This document shows, one piece after another, positions 50,115 to 58,867 of a stretch of 64,000 nt of DNA (positions within the stretch are counted from its first letter, which is position 1; every line of letters starts with the position of its first letter). Source of the stretch: Rhodanobacter glycinis. Lineage in GTDB: Bacteria > Pseudomonadota > Gammaproteobacteria > Xanthomonadales > Rhodanobacteraceae. The position numbers were made by a program, and so were the translations under genes. The notes under the pieces are model-generated. The model saw only the letters and a list, made by a program, of their open reading frames with translations. It was not told the DNA's origin and did not search any database. The stretch is taken from NCBI RefSeq assembly GCF_006438785.1, contig NZ_RCZB01000001.1:1065912-1129911 (forward strand). The letters are read 5' to 3'.

Positions 50115-51697
50115 CTGCGCCGCAAAAATCCGTTCTATCCCTGAAGCGCGAACCGCGCATCGACACCGACGCCCCCGCACTGGAAGAGCGCCTGCACAAG
50201 GTGCTGGCCAACGCGGGCCTCGGTTCGCGCCGCATGCTTGAAGTGCGCATCCAGTCCGGCGAAGTCGAATTGAATGGCAGCCCCGCCGAAATCGGCATGA
50301 GCGTGCATGCCGGCGACCGCGTGGTGATCGACGGCAAGCAGTTCGTCGTCGCCACCGACAGCCGCGACGACACCGAGGTGCTGATCTACCACAAGCCCGA
50401 GGGCGTGCTGACCACCCGCGACGACCCCGATGGCCGTCCCACCGTGTTCGAACAGCTGCCGCGACTGAAAGGCGCGCGCTGGGTCGCCGTGGGCCGGCTC
50501 GACATCAACACCACCGGTCTGCTGCTGCTGACCACCGACGGTGAACTGGCCAACGGCCTGATGCACCCGAAGAGCGGCCTGGAGCGCGAATACCTGTGCC
50601 GCGTGCATGGCGAAGTGCCGGACGAGATCATCGAACGGCTGAAAGCCGGCGTGGAGCTGGATGACGGCCCCGCCCGCTTCGACGAGATTGCGGTGATCAG
50701 CCGCGGCGGCAGCCACAGCTGGTTCCGTGTGGTGATCCGCGAGGGCCGAAATCGCGAAGTGCGGCGCCTGTGGGACTCGCAGGGTTTCCTGGTCAGCCGC
50801 CTCAAGCGCATCCGCTACGGCAACATCGAGTTGCCGCGCAACCTGCGCCGCGGCGAATGCGAAGCGCTCGACGCGGAAAGCATCAAGCAGCTGCGCCAGA
50901 CCACCGGCCTGGGCGTACCGCAACCGGTACTGACCCTGAGCCCGGTGCTGCATCAGCGCCGCGCGAACCGCAGCGTTACCGAATACCGCCCCGAACGCGG
51001 TGCCGGCACCGCATGGACCGGTGGTCAGGACGAGGCGCGCGAGCTGCGTGCGTATGACCGCATCCGTGAGGAGCCAATCCGTGGCCGCAAGCCGCCGCGT
51101 CGCGACGGCAAGGAAGTCAACGGCAACGTCGTCCGTCCCGAACGCGGTGCCGGTGGTGCCAATCGTGGCGGCAAGAGTCGGCGCGTGGCGCCGGGTCAGG
51201 AACTGCCGTCGGTGCGTACCTGGTTTGCCGGCGAAAACCGCGATGGCAGCAGCCGTCCCGGCGCGCCGCGCGGCAATGCTGCCGGCGGTGCCGCGGGCAA
51301 TCGTCGCCCGGCTGGCGGCAAGCCATTCGGTGCACGCACGGGTGGCGAAGGTCGTGCTGTCGGCAACCCTTACAGCGGTTTCGGCGGCGAATCACGCGGT
51401 GCTGCCGGCGGCAACGGCAACCGTGCGCCGGGTGCGCGCCCCGCGCATGGCGGTCGCCCGCAAGGCCAGGGCCAGGGTAATCGTGCAGCGGGCAGTCCCG
51501 CGCACGGCAACGCGCGCCCGCAAGGTCAGGGTGGTGCGCGACCGCAAGGCCAAGGCGGCAATCGTCCGCAGAGTGCCGGCCGGCCGCAGGGCCAGGGTGG
51601 TAATCGCCCACACGGCAACTCCAGACCACAGGGTCACGGTGGCCCTGCGGGTGGGCGCCCGCCGGGTCGCGGCGGCAATCGATCGGGCAATCGCTGA
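50111..51697 (+). CDS. rluB: 23S rRNA pseudouridine synthase RluB with long Gly/Arg/Gln-rich tail
   Basis: Isomerises a uridine in 23S rRNA. S4 domain at residues about 25-75, catalytic domain to about 280 with GRLDINTTGLLLLTTDGEL (nucleophilic Asp) and REGRNREVRRLWDSQG. E. coli RluB has about 290 residues; this protein has 528. The extra 240 are a low-complexity tail rich in Gly, Arg, Gln and Asn, with RPQGQGG-type repeats from about 470 on. Such tails bind RNA or act in condensates in other proteins. Coupled to scpB by an ATGA overlap. Confidence 0.9.
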   Translation: MTAPQKSVLSLKREPRIDTDAPALEERLHKVLANAGLGSRRMLEVRIQSGEVELNGSPAEIGMSVHAGDRVVIDGKQFVVATDSRDDTEVLIYHKPEGVLTTRDDPDGRPTVFEQLPRLKGARWVAVGRLDINTTGLLLLTTDGELANGLMHPKSGLEREYLCRVHGEVPDEIIERLKAGVELDDGPARFDEIAVISRGGSHSWFRVVIREGRNREVRRLWDSQGFLVSRLKRIRYGNIELPRNLRRGECEALDAESIKQLRQTTGLGVPQPVLTLSPVLHQRRANRSVTEYRPERGAGTAWTGGQDEARELRAYDRIREEPIRGRKPPRRDGKEVNGNVVRPERGAGGANRGGKSRRVAPGQELPSVRTWFAGENRDGSSRPGAPRGNAAGGAAGNRRPAGGKPFGARTGGEGRAVGNPYSGFGGESRGAAGGNGNRAPGARPAHGGRPQGQGQGNRAAGSPAHGNARPQGQGGARPQGQGGNRPQSAGRPQGQGGNRPHGNSRPQGHGGPAGGRPPGRGGNRSGNR

Positions 51698-51734
51698 GCC
51701 TTTGGCCAGCACGATCAATCAAGGCCGTTGAGCC

Positions 51735-52079
51735 ATGGTGCGCATCTATCACAACAACCGCTGCTCCAAATCGCGCGCCACGCTGGCGTTGCTGGAGGAG
51801 CACGGCAGCAAGGTCGAGGTGATCAATTATCTCGACACGCCGCCAAACGCAAGCGAGCTGGCCGTGCTGCTGAAGCAGCTTGGCATGACGCCGCGCGAAC
51901 TGTTGCGCAGCGATGAAGCGGACTATCAATCACTCGGCCTGGGCGACCCCGCGCTCGATGATGCGACCTTGATCGCTGCGATGGTGGCGCACCCGAAACT
52001 GATCGAGCGCCCGATCGTTGTCGCCAACGGCAAGGCTGCACTCGGACGGCCACCGGAAGCGGTGCTGGCGATACTCTGA
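51735..52079 (+). CDS. ArsC-family thioredoxin-fold protein (arsenate reductase-like)
   Basis: A 114-residue glutaredoxin-coupled type ArsC. The catalytic Cys lies in YHNNRCSKSRATLALL and the second conserved block in RPIVVANGKAALGRPPEAV, with the conserved Arg. It would reduce arsenate, but ArsC-like proteins without an ars operon (as here, after rluB) often have another role. No arsR or arsB nearby. Confidence 0.85.
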   Translation: MVRIYHNNRCSKSRATLALLEEHGSKVEVINYLDTPPNASELAVLLKQLGMTPRELLRSDEADYQSLGLGDPALDDATLIAAMVAHPKLIERPIVVANGKAALGRPPEAVLAIL

Positions 52080-52091
52080 GCTGTTGCGAAT

Positions 52092-52132
52092 CGAAAACAA
52101 AAAGCCGCCTGACAGGCGGCTTTTTGTTTTCG
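52092..52132 (+). terminator. Terminator of the arsC-like gene
   Basis: A 19-bp inverted repeat with arms CGAAAACAAAAAGCCGCCT and its complement, loop GAC, giving a GC stem with A/T flanks on both sides. It works for both convergent genes. Confidence 0.92.
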
Positions 52133-52146
52133 AGAGCTCATGGGAA

Positions 52147-52953
52147 TCAACCCGGATCGAGCGAGAACGCGTCGGCGTCCATCCACGCCGGGAATCGTTC
52201 GCGGTGCGCCAGCAACGGCGCCGGATCAAGCGTGACCGTCACCACCTGCTCCTGTGCGCCCAACTCGACCAGTGGCTCGCCGACCGGATCGATCACGGCG
52301 CTGTCGCCGGCATACGGAATCTCGTTGCCGTCTACACCGATCCGATTCACCCCGGCCACATAGCTGAGGTTCTCGATCGCGCGTGCGCGCAGCAACGTGC
52401 GCCACGGACCACGGCGCGGTGCCGGCCAGTTCGCTACAAACAACGCGAGGTCGTAATCCATGCCGCCATTGGCGGAGGCCAGCCGGCGATTGCGCAGCCA
52501 TACCGGGAAACGCAGGTCGTAGCAGACCTGCGGCAGGATTCGCCAACCTTTCAACTCCACGATCAGTCGCTCGTTGCCACCACCATAGCGGGTGTGCTCG
52601 CCGGCCATGCGGAACAGGTGCCGTTTGTCGTACTGGGCGAAGCTGCCGTCCGGTTGCACCCAGAGCAGGCGGTTGTAGACGACATCGTTTTCACGGATCG
52701 CCAGGCTGCCGCAGATCACCGCGCCCAGCTCGATCGCCAGTGCACGCAGCCACGCCACGCCCTCGCCGTCCATCGTGTCGGCGCTGGCGCGCGTGTCGTT
52801 GCTGAAGCCGGACAGGAACGTCTCCGGCAACACGATCAGGTCGCTGCCGACCGCCTGGCGCACCAACGCGCCGTAGTAGTCGCGATTGGCTGGCGCGTCG
52901 TGCCAACGGGTGGCCCCCTGCACCAGCGAAATTCTCAGGGCATGCATGTTCAT
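52147..52953 (-). CDS. Nitrilase-family omega-amidase (YafV/Nit2-like)
   Basis: A 268-residue C-N hydrolase. The Glu-Lys-Cys triad lies in IVLPETFLSGFSN, YDKRHLFRMAGEH and LPQVCYDLRFPVWLRN. Omega-amidases hydrolyse alpha-ketoglutaramate left after glutamine transamination. The upstream aminotransferase overlaps by ATGA (52950-52953), so both are made together, which supports this. The start at 52953 (MNMHALRIS) or 52947 is possible. Confidence 0.88.
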   Translation of the reverse strand: MNMHALRISLVQGATRWHDAPANRDYYGALVRQAVGSDLIVLPETFLSGFSNDTRASADTMDGEGVAWLRALAIELGAVICGSLAIRENDVVYNRLLWVQPDGSFAQYDKRHLFRMAGEHTRYGGGNERLIVELKGWRILPQVCYDLRFPVWLRNRRLASANGGMDYDLALFVANWPAPRRGPWRTLLRARAIENLSYVAGVNRIGVDGNEIPYAGDSAVIDPVGEPLVELGAQEQVVTVTLDPAPLLAHRERFPAWMDADAFSLDPG

Positions 52954-54098
52954 AGCCCGCACAGCCGCTCCGCGGCGGCTTCCATCGTGGCGTCGCTCTT
53001 GGCAAAGCAAAGGCGCAGCAGACGCGTGGCCGGCGCGCGCTCGTAGAATGGCGTCAAGGGAATGGCCGCCACACCGCCGTGCTGCACCAGCCACCTGCTG
53101 AAGGCGAGATCATCCTCGTCGCGGATCGCCGTGTAGTCGACCAACTGGAAATAGCCACCCGGCACATCGAGCAGCTTCAATCGCGAAGGTGCCAGCAGTG
53201 CCCGGAAACGATCGCGTTTGGCCTGGTAGAACGCCGGCAGCTCCAGATAGTGTTCGGGGTTGCTGGCCATGAATTCGCCGAACGCCACCTGTGCCGGGTG
53301 AAACGTGCAGAACGTGAGGTACTGATGCACCTTGCGGAACTCGGCCGACAACGCGGCCGGTGCCACCGCATAGCCGACCTTCCAGCCGGTGCAGTGATAG
53401 GTCTTGCCGAACGAGGAAACCACGATGCTGCGCTCGGCCAGCTCCGGATGGCGCAGCACACTCTCGTGCTGTGCGCCGTCGTACACGATGTGTTCGTACA
53501 CCTCGTCGGACAGCACCACGATATCGGTATGGCGCACGATCGCGGCCAGCTCCTCCAGATCGGCCGCCGACAGCACGGCGCCGGACGGATTGTGCGGGCT
53601 GTTGATCATGATCATCCGTGTCTTCGGCGTCACCGCGTCACGTACGCGCTGCCAGTCGATGGCGAATGTCGGCAAGGTCAGCGGGATGTGCACCGCGCGT
53701 GCGCCCTGCAGTTCGATCGCCGGCTCGTAGCAGTCGTAGGCTGGATCGAACACGATCACCTCCTCGCCCGTCCGCACCACCGCGGCAATCGCTGCGAAGA
53801 TCGCTTCGGTGGCGCCGGAGGTGACCGTGATGTCGGTATCGACATTGAGCTTACGACCGTACAGCTGCGCGACCTTCAACACGATCTGCCCGCGCAAAGC
53901 CGCCGTGCCGTGCATCGGCGCGTACTGGTTGCGGCCATCGTTCATGGCACGGGTCAGCGCGTCGCGCAGCCCCTGCGGTGGCTCGAAATCGGGAAAACCC
54001 TGACCCAGGTTGACTGCCTTGTGTTCCAGCGCCAGTTGGCTCATCACGCTGAAGATGGTGGTGCCTACTTTCGGAAGCTTGGTTTCGATCATCATCAT
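52950..54098 (-). CDS. Methionine/glutamine-type aminotransferase (YbdL-like)
   Basis: A 382-residue class I/II PLP aminotransferase. The PLP Lys lies in VVSSFGKTYHCTGWKVGYA, the cofactor Asn in MINSPHNPSGAVLS, and NLGQGFPDFEPPQGLRDA is typical of the YbdL/KAT group. These enzymes transaminate methionine, phenylalanine or glutamine; the coupled omega-amidase pulls the reaction by removing alpha-ketoglutaramate. A role in methionine salvage is likely. Confidence 0.88.
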   Translation of the reverse strand: MMMIETKLPKVGTTIFSVMSQLALEHKAVNLGQGFPDFEPPQGLRDALTRAMNDGRNQYAPMHGTAALRGQIVLKVAQLYGRKLNVDTDITVTSGATEAIFAAIAAVVRTGEEVIVFDPAYDCYEPAIELQGARAVHIPLTLPTFAIDWQRVRDAVTPKTRMIMINSPHNPSGAVLSAADLEELAAIVRHTDIVVLSDEVYEHIVYDGAQHESVLRHPELAERSIVVSSFGKTYHCTGWKVGYAVAPAALSAEFRKVHQYLTFCTFHPAQVAFGEFMASNPEHYLELPAFYQAKRDRFRALLAPSRLKLLDVPGGYFQLVDYTAIRDEDDLAFSRWLVQHGGVAAIPLTPFYERAPATRLLRLCFAKSDATMEAAAERLCGL

Positions 54099-54170
54099 TC
54101 AGCCGTCTGGATGTCCATAAAGGTTCAAGCGTAACGCATCGCCTGCATTGCGCGCATCACCACGCGCCGA

Positions 54171-55157
54171 TCATGGTCGGGGCAGATCGTCCAGCGGACG
54201 CTGCTTGCATTGCTCGTGCTTCAGCAAGGTGGTGGCTGGCAGCCGTTCGGCCAGGAAATCGACCAGCGCGCGCACGCCTGGCAGCATGCCGCGCCGGCTG
54301 GGATAGACGAAATGCATGGTGCCTTCGGGCACGCTCCATTCCGGCAGAACCACTTCGAGCTCTCCGCGGGTGATCGCGGGGGCACAGACGAATTCAGGCA
54401 GCAAAGCCACGCCCATGCCGCGGCGGGCAGATTCGAGCAGCACGGCGAAATCACCGGTAATCAGACGCGCCTGCACTTCCACGTTGACCTGCTTGCCAGC
54501 CGCATCGATCAGCTCCCACACCTGCGCACCTTCGTGCTCGCGCATCGACAGCGCCGGCAGCTTCGCCAGTTCATCCGGCTCGCTCGGTCGGCCTTGCGCA
54601 TCGAGCAGCGCCGGACTGGCCACCAGCTTGGTGCGTGACTGGCCGAAACTGCGGATCACGAGGTTCGCATCGGTATCGAGCTTGTTGCGCACCCGGATCG
54701 CCAGATCGTAGCCCTCGCCGATCACATCGACGCGGCGATCGCCGGACAACAGCCGTACCTGCATTTTCGGGTAGAGCAGCAAAAAGTCGGGCAACAGATA
54801 GGCCAGCACGGTCTGCGCCAGCGAGACCGGACAACTCAGGCGCACCACGCCACGGGGTTCGGCACGCAGTTCATCGACTGCATCCTGCGCCGCCTGCGCC
54901 TCTTCCAGCACGGCGCGACAGTGCGCATAGAAACGCTCGCCCACTTCGGTGACCACGAAACGCCGTGTGGTCCGCTGCAAGAGGCGCACGCCGAGACGCT
55001 CCTCCAGCTGGGCCACGCGTTTGCTCAGCCGCGATTTCGGCACGCCCAGTGCCCGACCCGCGGCAGAAAAGCCACCGTGGTCGACCACGGCGGCAAAAAA
55101 GTACAAATCGTTGAGATCCTGCAGGGCGCCGCCCAATACTGTCATGATCGTTTCCAA
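54171..55157 (-). CDS. LysR-family regulator, divergent from azoR
   Basis: A 328-residue LysR protein. The HTH spans DLYFFAAVVDHGGFSAAGRA and LGVPKSRLSKRVAQLEERLG, the effector domain follows (VRLSCPVSLAQTVLAYLLPD, YDLAIRVRNKLDTD). It resembles the group (QhpR/AaeR-like) that controls quinone or azo-compound reductases. The gene is divergent from azoR with a palindromic site between, so azoR is its most likely target. An internal Met at 55145 is an alternative start. Confidence 0.88.
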   Translation of the reverse strand: METIMTVLGGALQDLNDLYFFAAVVDHGGFSAAGRALGVPKSRLSKRVAQLEERLGVRLLQRTTRRFVVTEVGERFYAHCRAVLEEAQAAQDAVDELRAEPRGVVRLSCPVSLAQTVLAYLLPDFLLLYPKMQVRLLSGDRRVDVIGEGYDLAIRVRNKLDTDANLVIRSFGQSRTKLVASPALLDAQGRPSEPDELAKLPALSMREHEGAQVWELIDAAGKQVNVEVQARLITGDFAVLLESARRGMGVALLPEFVCAPAITRGELEVVLPEWSVPEGTMHFVYPSRRGMLPGVRALVDFLAERLPATTLLKHEQCKQRPLDDLPRP

Positions 55158-55164
55158 TAAAGAA

Positions 55165-55193
55165 CGATAAGTCCGATAATGCCTATCTTATCG
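55165..55193. promoter_or_regulatory. Palindromic operator between the LysR gene and azoR
   Basis: CGATAAG (55165-55171) and CTTATCG (55187-55193) form a 7-bp inverted repeat with a 15-base AT-rich gap, of the T-N11-A type bound by LysR dimers. It is centred in the 100-base divergent gap. Confidence 0.7.
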
Positions 55194-55257
55194 CAACATT
55201 GTTCCAAATATATCCTGATTGCGTCGCCGATAGACCGGCTCAACCAGGACTCTCATC

Positions 55258-55842
55258 ATGAAACTGTTGCACATCGACTCCAGCGCCTTGGGTGGTTATT
55301 CCGTATCGCGCCAGCTGACCGCCGACATCGTAGCGGAGCTGACGCGCGCTACGCCCAACCTCGCCATCCATTACCACGATCTCGCAGCACAGCCGTTGCC
55401 GCACTGGACGCCGGTAGCCGATGCCAGCGACCCCGCCGCCGTGCTGGGTACCCGGATGCTGGAAGAATTCCTGGCCGCCGACGTCGTGGTGATCGGCGCG
55501 CCGATGTACAACTTCGCGATCTCCAGCCAGCTCAAGGCGTGGCTCGATCGTATCCTCGTCGCGGGCAAGACCTTTCACTACACCGCGAATGGGCCCGAAG
55601 GCCTGGCCGGTGGCAAACGGGTGATCATCGCCTCCAGTCGCGGCGGCATCTACAGCAAGGATTCTGCCGCCGCGGCGATGGATTTCCAGGAGCCCTACCT
55701 GCGTGCCGCACTCGCCTTCATCGGCATCAACGACGTCGAATTTGTGCGTGCCGAGGGCGTCGCAGTCAGTGACGAGCAAAAAGCCCATGCGCTCAAATCG
55801 GCGCAAGCCACCATTGGAACACTGGTCGCCAAGGCAGCCTGA
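55258..55842 (+). CDS. azoR: FMN-dependent NADH-azoreductase
   Basis: A 194-residue flavodoxin-fold enzyme that reduces azo dyes and quinones with NADH. FMN-binding loops: [18 protein letters not shown] and [18 protein letters not shown], with the active loop [29 protein letters not shown] start is standard. It is the likely target of the divergent LysR gene. Confidence 0.94.
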   Translation: MKLLHIDSSALGGYSVSRQLTADIVAELTRATPNLAIHYHDLAAQPLPHWTPVADASDPAAVLGTRMLEEFLAADVVVIGAPMYNFAISSQLKAWLDRILVAGKTFHYTANGPEGLAGGKRVIIASSRGGIYSKDSAAAAMDFQEPYLRAALAFIGINDVEFVRAEGVAVSDEQKAHALKSAQATIGTLVAKAA

Positions 55843-55857
55843 TTCACCCGACGCCCT

Positions 55858-55892
55858 GCAAACGCCCTCGTCCTGGCGACGGGGGCGTTTGC
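55858..55892 (+). terminator. Terminator-like hairpin after azoR
   Basis: A 15-bp stem with one G-T pair (arms GCAAACGCCCTCGTC and GACGGGGGCGTTTGC) and a CTGGC loop, 16 bases past the stop. The T run is short. Confidence 0.7.
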
Positions 55893-56005
55893 CGTTGTGC
55901 GAGCGGCACCGCGTCCGCTCCACACGACGCACGCGGCGGGAGCAGTGGAAAAATCGGGCGCGGGCCGACACACTGCAGGTTCACTCTTGTCACGGGGCCC
56001 CGCGC

Positions 56006-57673
56006 ATGAATCGCTCGTTACGTCTGTCGCTGCTTGCACTGCTGGCATTGGCGCCGGCCGTCCAGGCTGCCGATCTGCTGATGAACAACGTCAACGGCTA
56101 CACGCTGGACAGCCACGGCAAGCTGCAACATTTCCAGGCCCTGTTGATCGACCATGGCAAGGTGGTCGCCACTGGAAGCCATGCCGATCTGATTGCGCGT
56201 GCCGGTAGCGCCCGAGTCGTCGATGGCCACGGCCAGACCTTGCTGCCGGGTCTGATCGATGCCCACGGCCACGTGCTTGAACTGGGCTATGCGCGCAACC
56301 AGGCCGACCTCACCGGCACGAAGTCGCTGGACGAGGCGCTGGCAAAGGTGAAGGCGTACGCCGCGGCGCATCCCGAGGCGAAGTGGATCACCGGTGGCGG
56401 CTGGAATCAGGAAATCTGGAAGCTCGGCCGCTTTCCCACCGCGAAGGAGCTCGACGCAGCGGTTCCCGATCGTCCGGTATGGCTGAGCCGCGTTGACGGA
56501 CATGCCGGCTGGGCCAACAGCGCAGCCATCAAACTGGCCAGGGTCAGCAAGGCCACGAAAGATCCCAGCGGTGGGCGCATCGAGCGCGACAGCCATGGCA
56601 ACCCCACCGGCGTCTTCGTCGATGGTGCCACGGTGCTGATCGGCAGCAAGATTCCTGCGCCGACAGCGCAACAGAAAGTCGCGGCGCTGGATACCGCGCT
56701 GGCCGAGATGGCGAGTGTTGGCCTCACCGGTGTTGCTGACGCGGGCATCGACCTGGCCAACTACCAGCTGTACCGGCAATACGCCGACGCGAGCAAGCTC
56801 ACCGCACGCATCTACGCGATGATCCTGGGCACCGGCGACGACTTCGACGTCATCAGCAAGAATGGCCCGCTGATCGGCTACGGCAACGACTTCCTCACCG
56901 TGCGCACGGTCAAGCTATTTGCCGACGGTGCGCTAGGCAGCCGCGGCGCGGCGATGCTCGCGCCCTACTCCGATGACCCGCATAACCATGGCCTGCTGTT
57001 CCTGAAGCCCGACGAGCTGACCGCGGATATCGGCAAGGCGCTGGGCAAGGGCTATCAGGTTGCCATCCACGCGATCGGCGACCGCGCCAACCGCGAGGTG
57101 CTCGACAGTTACACGGCGGCCTACAAGACACATCCCGACGGCGTCGCACTGCGCAATCGTGTCGAGCATGCGCAGATCATCTCGCTGGAAGACATCCCGC
57201 GCTTTGTGCCACTGCAGCTGATCGCCTCGATGCAGCCGACCCACGCCACCTCCGACATGAACATGGCTGAGGACCGCATCGGTCCCCAGCGCATCAAGGG
57301 CGCTTATGCCTGGCAGCGGCTCCTGAAGCAGGGTACGGTCGTCGCCGGCGGCTCGGATTTCCCGGTGGAGTCGCCGAACCCGTTCTATGGCCTGTACTCA
57401 GCGATAACCCGCGAGGACCATGACGGCCAGCCACCCGGCGGCTGGTACCCCGACCAGGACATGACGCCGGCCGAGGCGCTGCGCGCATTCACCCTCGATG
57501 CGGCCTACGCCGAGCATGCGGAAAAGACGCTGGGCACACTCGAGCCCGGGAAGTGGGCCGACTTCATCCTGATCGATCACGACATTTTCAAGGATTCCGC
57601 GAGCAAGATCTGGAGCACCAAGGTGTTGCAGACTTGGGTCGGCGGCAAGCAGGTGTATGCCGCCAAGGATTGA
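56006..57673 (+). CDS. Exported amidohydrolase (YtcJ/amidohydrolase 3 family)
   Basis: A 555-residue metal-dependent hydrolase. The signal peptide ends at LAPAVQA, so it is exported. Metal ligands appear in LLPGLIDAHGHVLELG (HxH) and further His in QVAIHAIGDRANREVLD, with GGSDFPVESPNPFYGLYSAI as the C-terminal Asp block. The family splits amides or related C-N bonds; the substrate is not known. Confidence 0.88.
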   Translation: MNRSLRLSLLALLALAPAVQAADLLMNNVNGYTLDSHGKLQHFQALLIDHGKVVATGSHADLIARAGSARVVDGHGQTLLPGLIDAHGHVLELGYARNQADLTGTKSLDEALAKVKAYAAAHPEAKWITGGGWNQEIWKLGRFPTAKELDAAVPDRPVWLSRVDGHAGWANSAAIKLARVSKATKDPSGGRIERDSHGNPTGVFVDGATVLIGSKIPAPTAQQKVAALDTALAEMASVGLTGVADAGIDLANYQLYRQYADASKLTARIYAMILGTGDDFDVISKNGPLIGYGNDFLTVRTVKLFADGALGSRGAAMLAPYSDDPHNHGLLFLKPDELTADIGKALGKGYQVAIHAIGDRANREVLDSYTAAYKTHPDGVALRNRVEHAQIISLEDIPRFVPLQLIASMQPTHATSDMNMAEDRIGPQRIKGAYAWQRLLKQGTVVAGGSDFPVESPNPFYGLYSAITREDHDGQPPGGWYPDQDMTPAEALRAFTLDAAYAEHAEKTLGTLEPGKWADFILIDHDIFKDSASKIWSTKVLQTWVGGKQVYAAKD

Positions 57674-57696
57674 CTGGACAGTGCAAAACAAAATCG

Positions 57697-57718
57697 AGGC
57701 CGGCTGCGAAGCCGGCCT
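57697..57718 (+). terminator. Terminator of the amidohydrolase gene
   Basis: An 8-bp perfect stem AGGCCGGC/GCCGGCCT with a 6-base loop and then TTTGTG, 23 bases past the stop. Confidence 0.82.
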
Positions 57719-58095
57719 TTGTGTTGATGGAAGTTGCGGTGTGAGCCCTTCGACTTCATCGCCGGGCGGCTACGCCCAGAGATCGGCCCGAACTCGACCC
57801 GGGGCAAACGGGCTGAGTGGACTGAAAGCCTGGGGCCGTCTGATCCATTCGGCCTGAGCGCGGCGAAGTCGAAGGCGGCCCATACGACACACCGCCTGCC
57901 CTACCCGGCCAGGCAAATCGAATCAGGCCTCAGGTCGACCGATGTCGACATATCGAACACCTCCACGGCCGGCCCTTGGCGTGCCCCAAAGCGGCAATGG
58001 CGCGGTGCCGTCGCCGCCGTTGAGGGCCTGCGCCCCGTATAGGTCATCAGTCATGTTGTGAAATGGCGCTTTGCCTATTGACGCCTCGAAACTCA

Positions 58096-58117
58096 GTGTT
58101 ATAGTTCACTACAACAC
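58096..58117. promoter_or_regulatory. YtrA-type GntR operator
   Basis: GTGTTATAG-TTCA-CTACAACAC is an inverted repeat with 8 of 9 matching pairs, the layout of YtrA-subfamily GntR operators. It lies just before the operon that contains the gntR gene, so autorepression is likely. TATAGT within it may also be part of a -10 box. Confidence 0.75.
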
Positions 58118-58147
58118 CACCCAACGAGGTCACCAAGGAGGCCCGTC

Positions 58148-58489
58148 ATGAAAGCGCAGAACCTGATCGCCAGCTTCGCCGCCGTCCTGCTCACCTTTGC
58201 CAGCCTGAGCGCCGTCAACTACAACGTCGACACCCAGCCAGCAGCGGCCAACCAGACCCGCGCCGTCAAGGTCACCGACCTGGCACCTGTCCATGTACAT
58301 CCCAGCGCCGCTGAATTGCGTGCCGCTGTACTGCTGGCCGACGCCGGCACCACGGGCATCACCCTGATTCCGGCCATGGGCCGCATGGATAACGCTGGCA
58401 GCGCAGGGCAGTTCAGCTTGCTCGGTTCGCAATTGGCCATGCCCTACTATTCATTTGGCAACAAGTTCGGCCGCATCACCAAGGAATAA
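58148..58489 (+). CDS. Small exported protein of unknown function, first gene of the GntR/ABC operon
   Basis: A 113-residue protein starting with a signal-peptide-like segment (LIASFAAVLLTFASLSAVNY). The rest has no motif I recognise; it includes a His-rich VHVHPSAAELRAAVL and a Gly/Phe-rich end. The start codon has AAGGAGG upstream (58134-58140), and the gene lies 3 bases before the gntR gene, so it is part of the operon. It may be a small envelope protein handled or sensed by the ABC transporter, but this is only inferred from position. Confidence 0.72.
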   Translation: MKAQNLIASFAAVLLTFASLSAVNYNVDTQPAAANQTRAVKVTDLAPVHVHPSAAELRAAVLLADAGTTGITLIPAMGRMDNAGSAGQFSLLGSQLAMPYYSFGNKFGRITKE

Positions 58490-58492
58490 AAC

Positions 58493-58867
58493 ATGACCAT
58501 TACCTGGAACGACAGCGTCCCGATCTATCGCCAACTGCAGCAACGCGTGGTGGCGATGATCCTGGACGGCGCCTTGAACGAGGGCGACCCGCTGCCGTCG
58601 GTACGCCAGGTGGCAGCGGATTATCAGATCAATCCACTGACCGTATCGAAGGCGTATCAGGAACTGGTCGACGAACAACTGGTTGAAAAACGGAGGGGTC
58701 TGGGCATGTTCGTCATCGAAGGCGCTCGTGAGGCGCTGCTGAAATCCGAACGCGAGCGGTTTCTGCGCGAAGAGTGGCCGGTGCTGTTCGCACGGCTGCA
58801 ACGGCTGGGGCTGGATCTCAAGACGTTGCTGCGTGAGGCCGAGTCTGCAAAGGGAGAGCAATCATGA
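58493..58867 (+). CDS. GntR-family regulator, YtrA subfamily
   Basis: A 124-residue repressor with an N-terminal winged helix (PIYRQLQQRVVAMILDGALN, LPSVRQVAADYQINPLTVSK) and a short C-terminal helical dimer domain, as in YtrA. YtrA-type repressors respond to cell-wall antibiotics and sit with ABC transporters, as here. Its stop overlaps the next start (ATGA). Confidence 0.9.
   Translation: MTITWNDSVPIYRQLQQRVVAMILDGALNEGDPLPSVRQVAADYQINPLTVSKAYQELVDEQLVEKRRGLGMFVIEGAREALLKSERERFLREEWPVLFARLQRLGLDLKTLLREAESAKGEQS

Larger units (their letters stand above)
57674..58147. other. Gene-free stretch with terminator, REP-like repeat and GntR operator
   Basis: No gene supported. Contents in order: the amidohydrolase terminator, an inverted pair CCTTCGACTTC (57749 onward) and GAAGTCGAAGG (57865 onward) of the common CCCTTCGACT-type REP sequence, and the promoter and operator of the GntR/ABC operon at the end. 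Confidence 0.6.
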
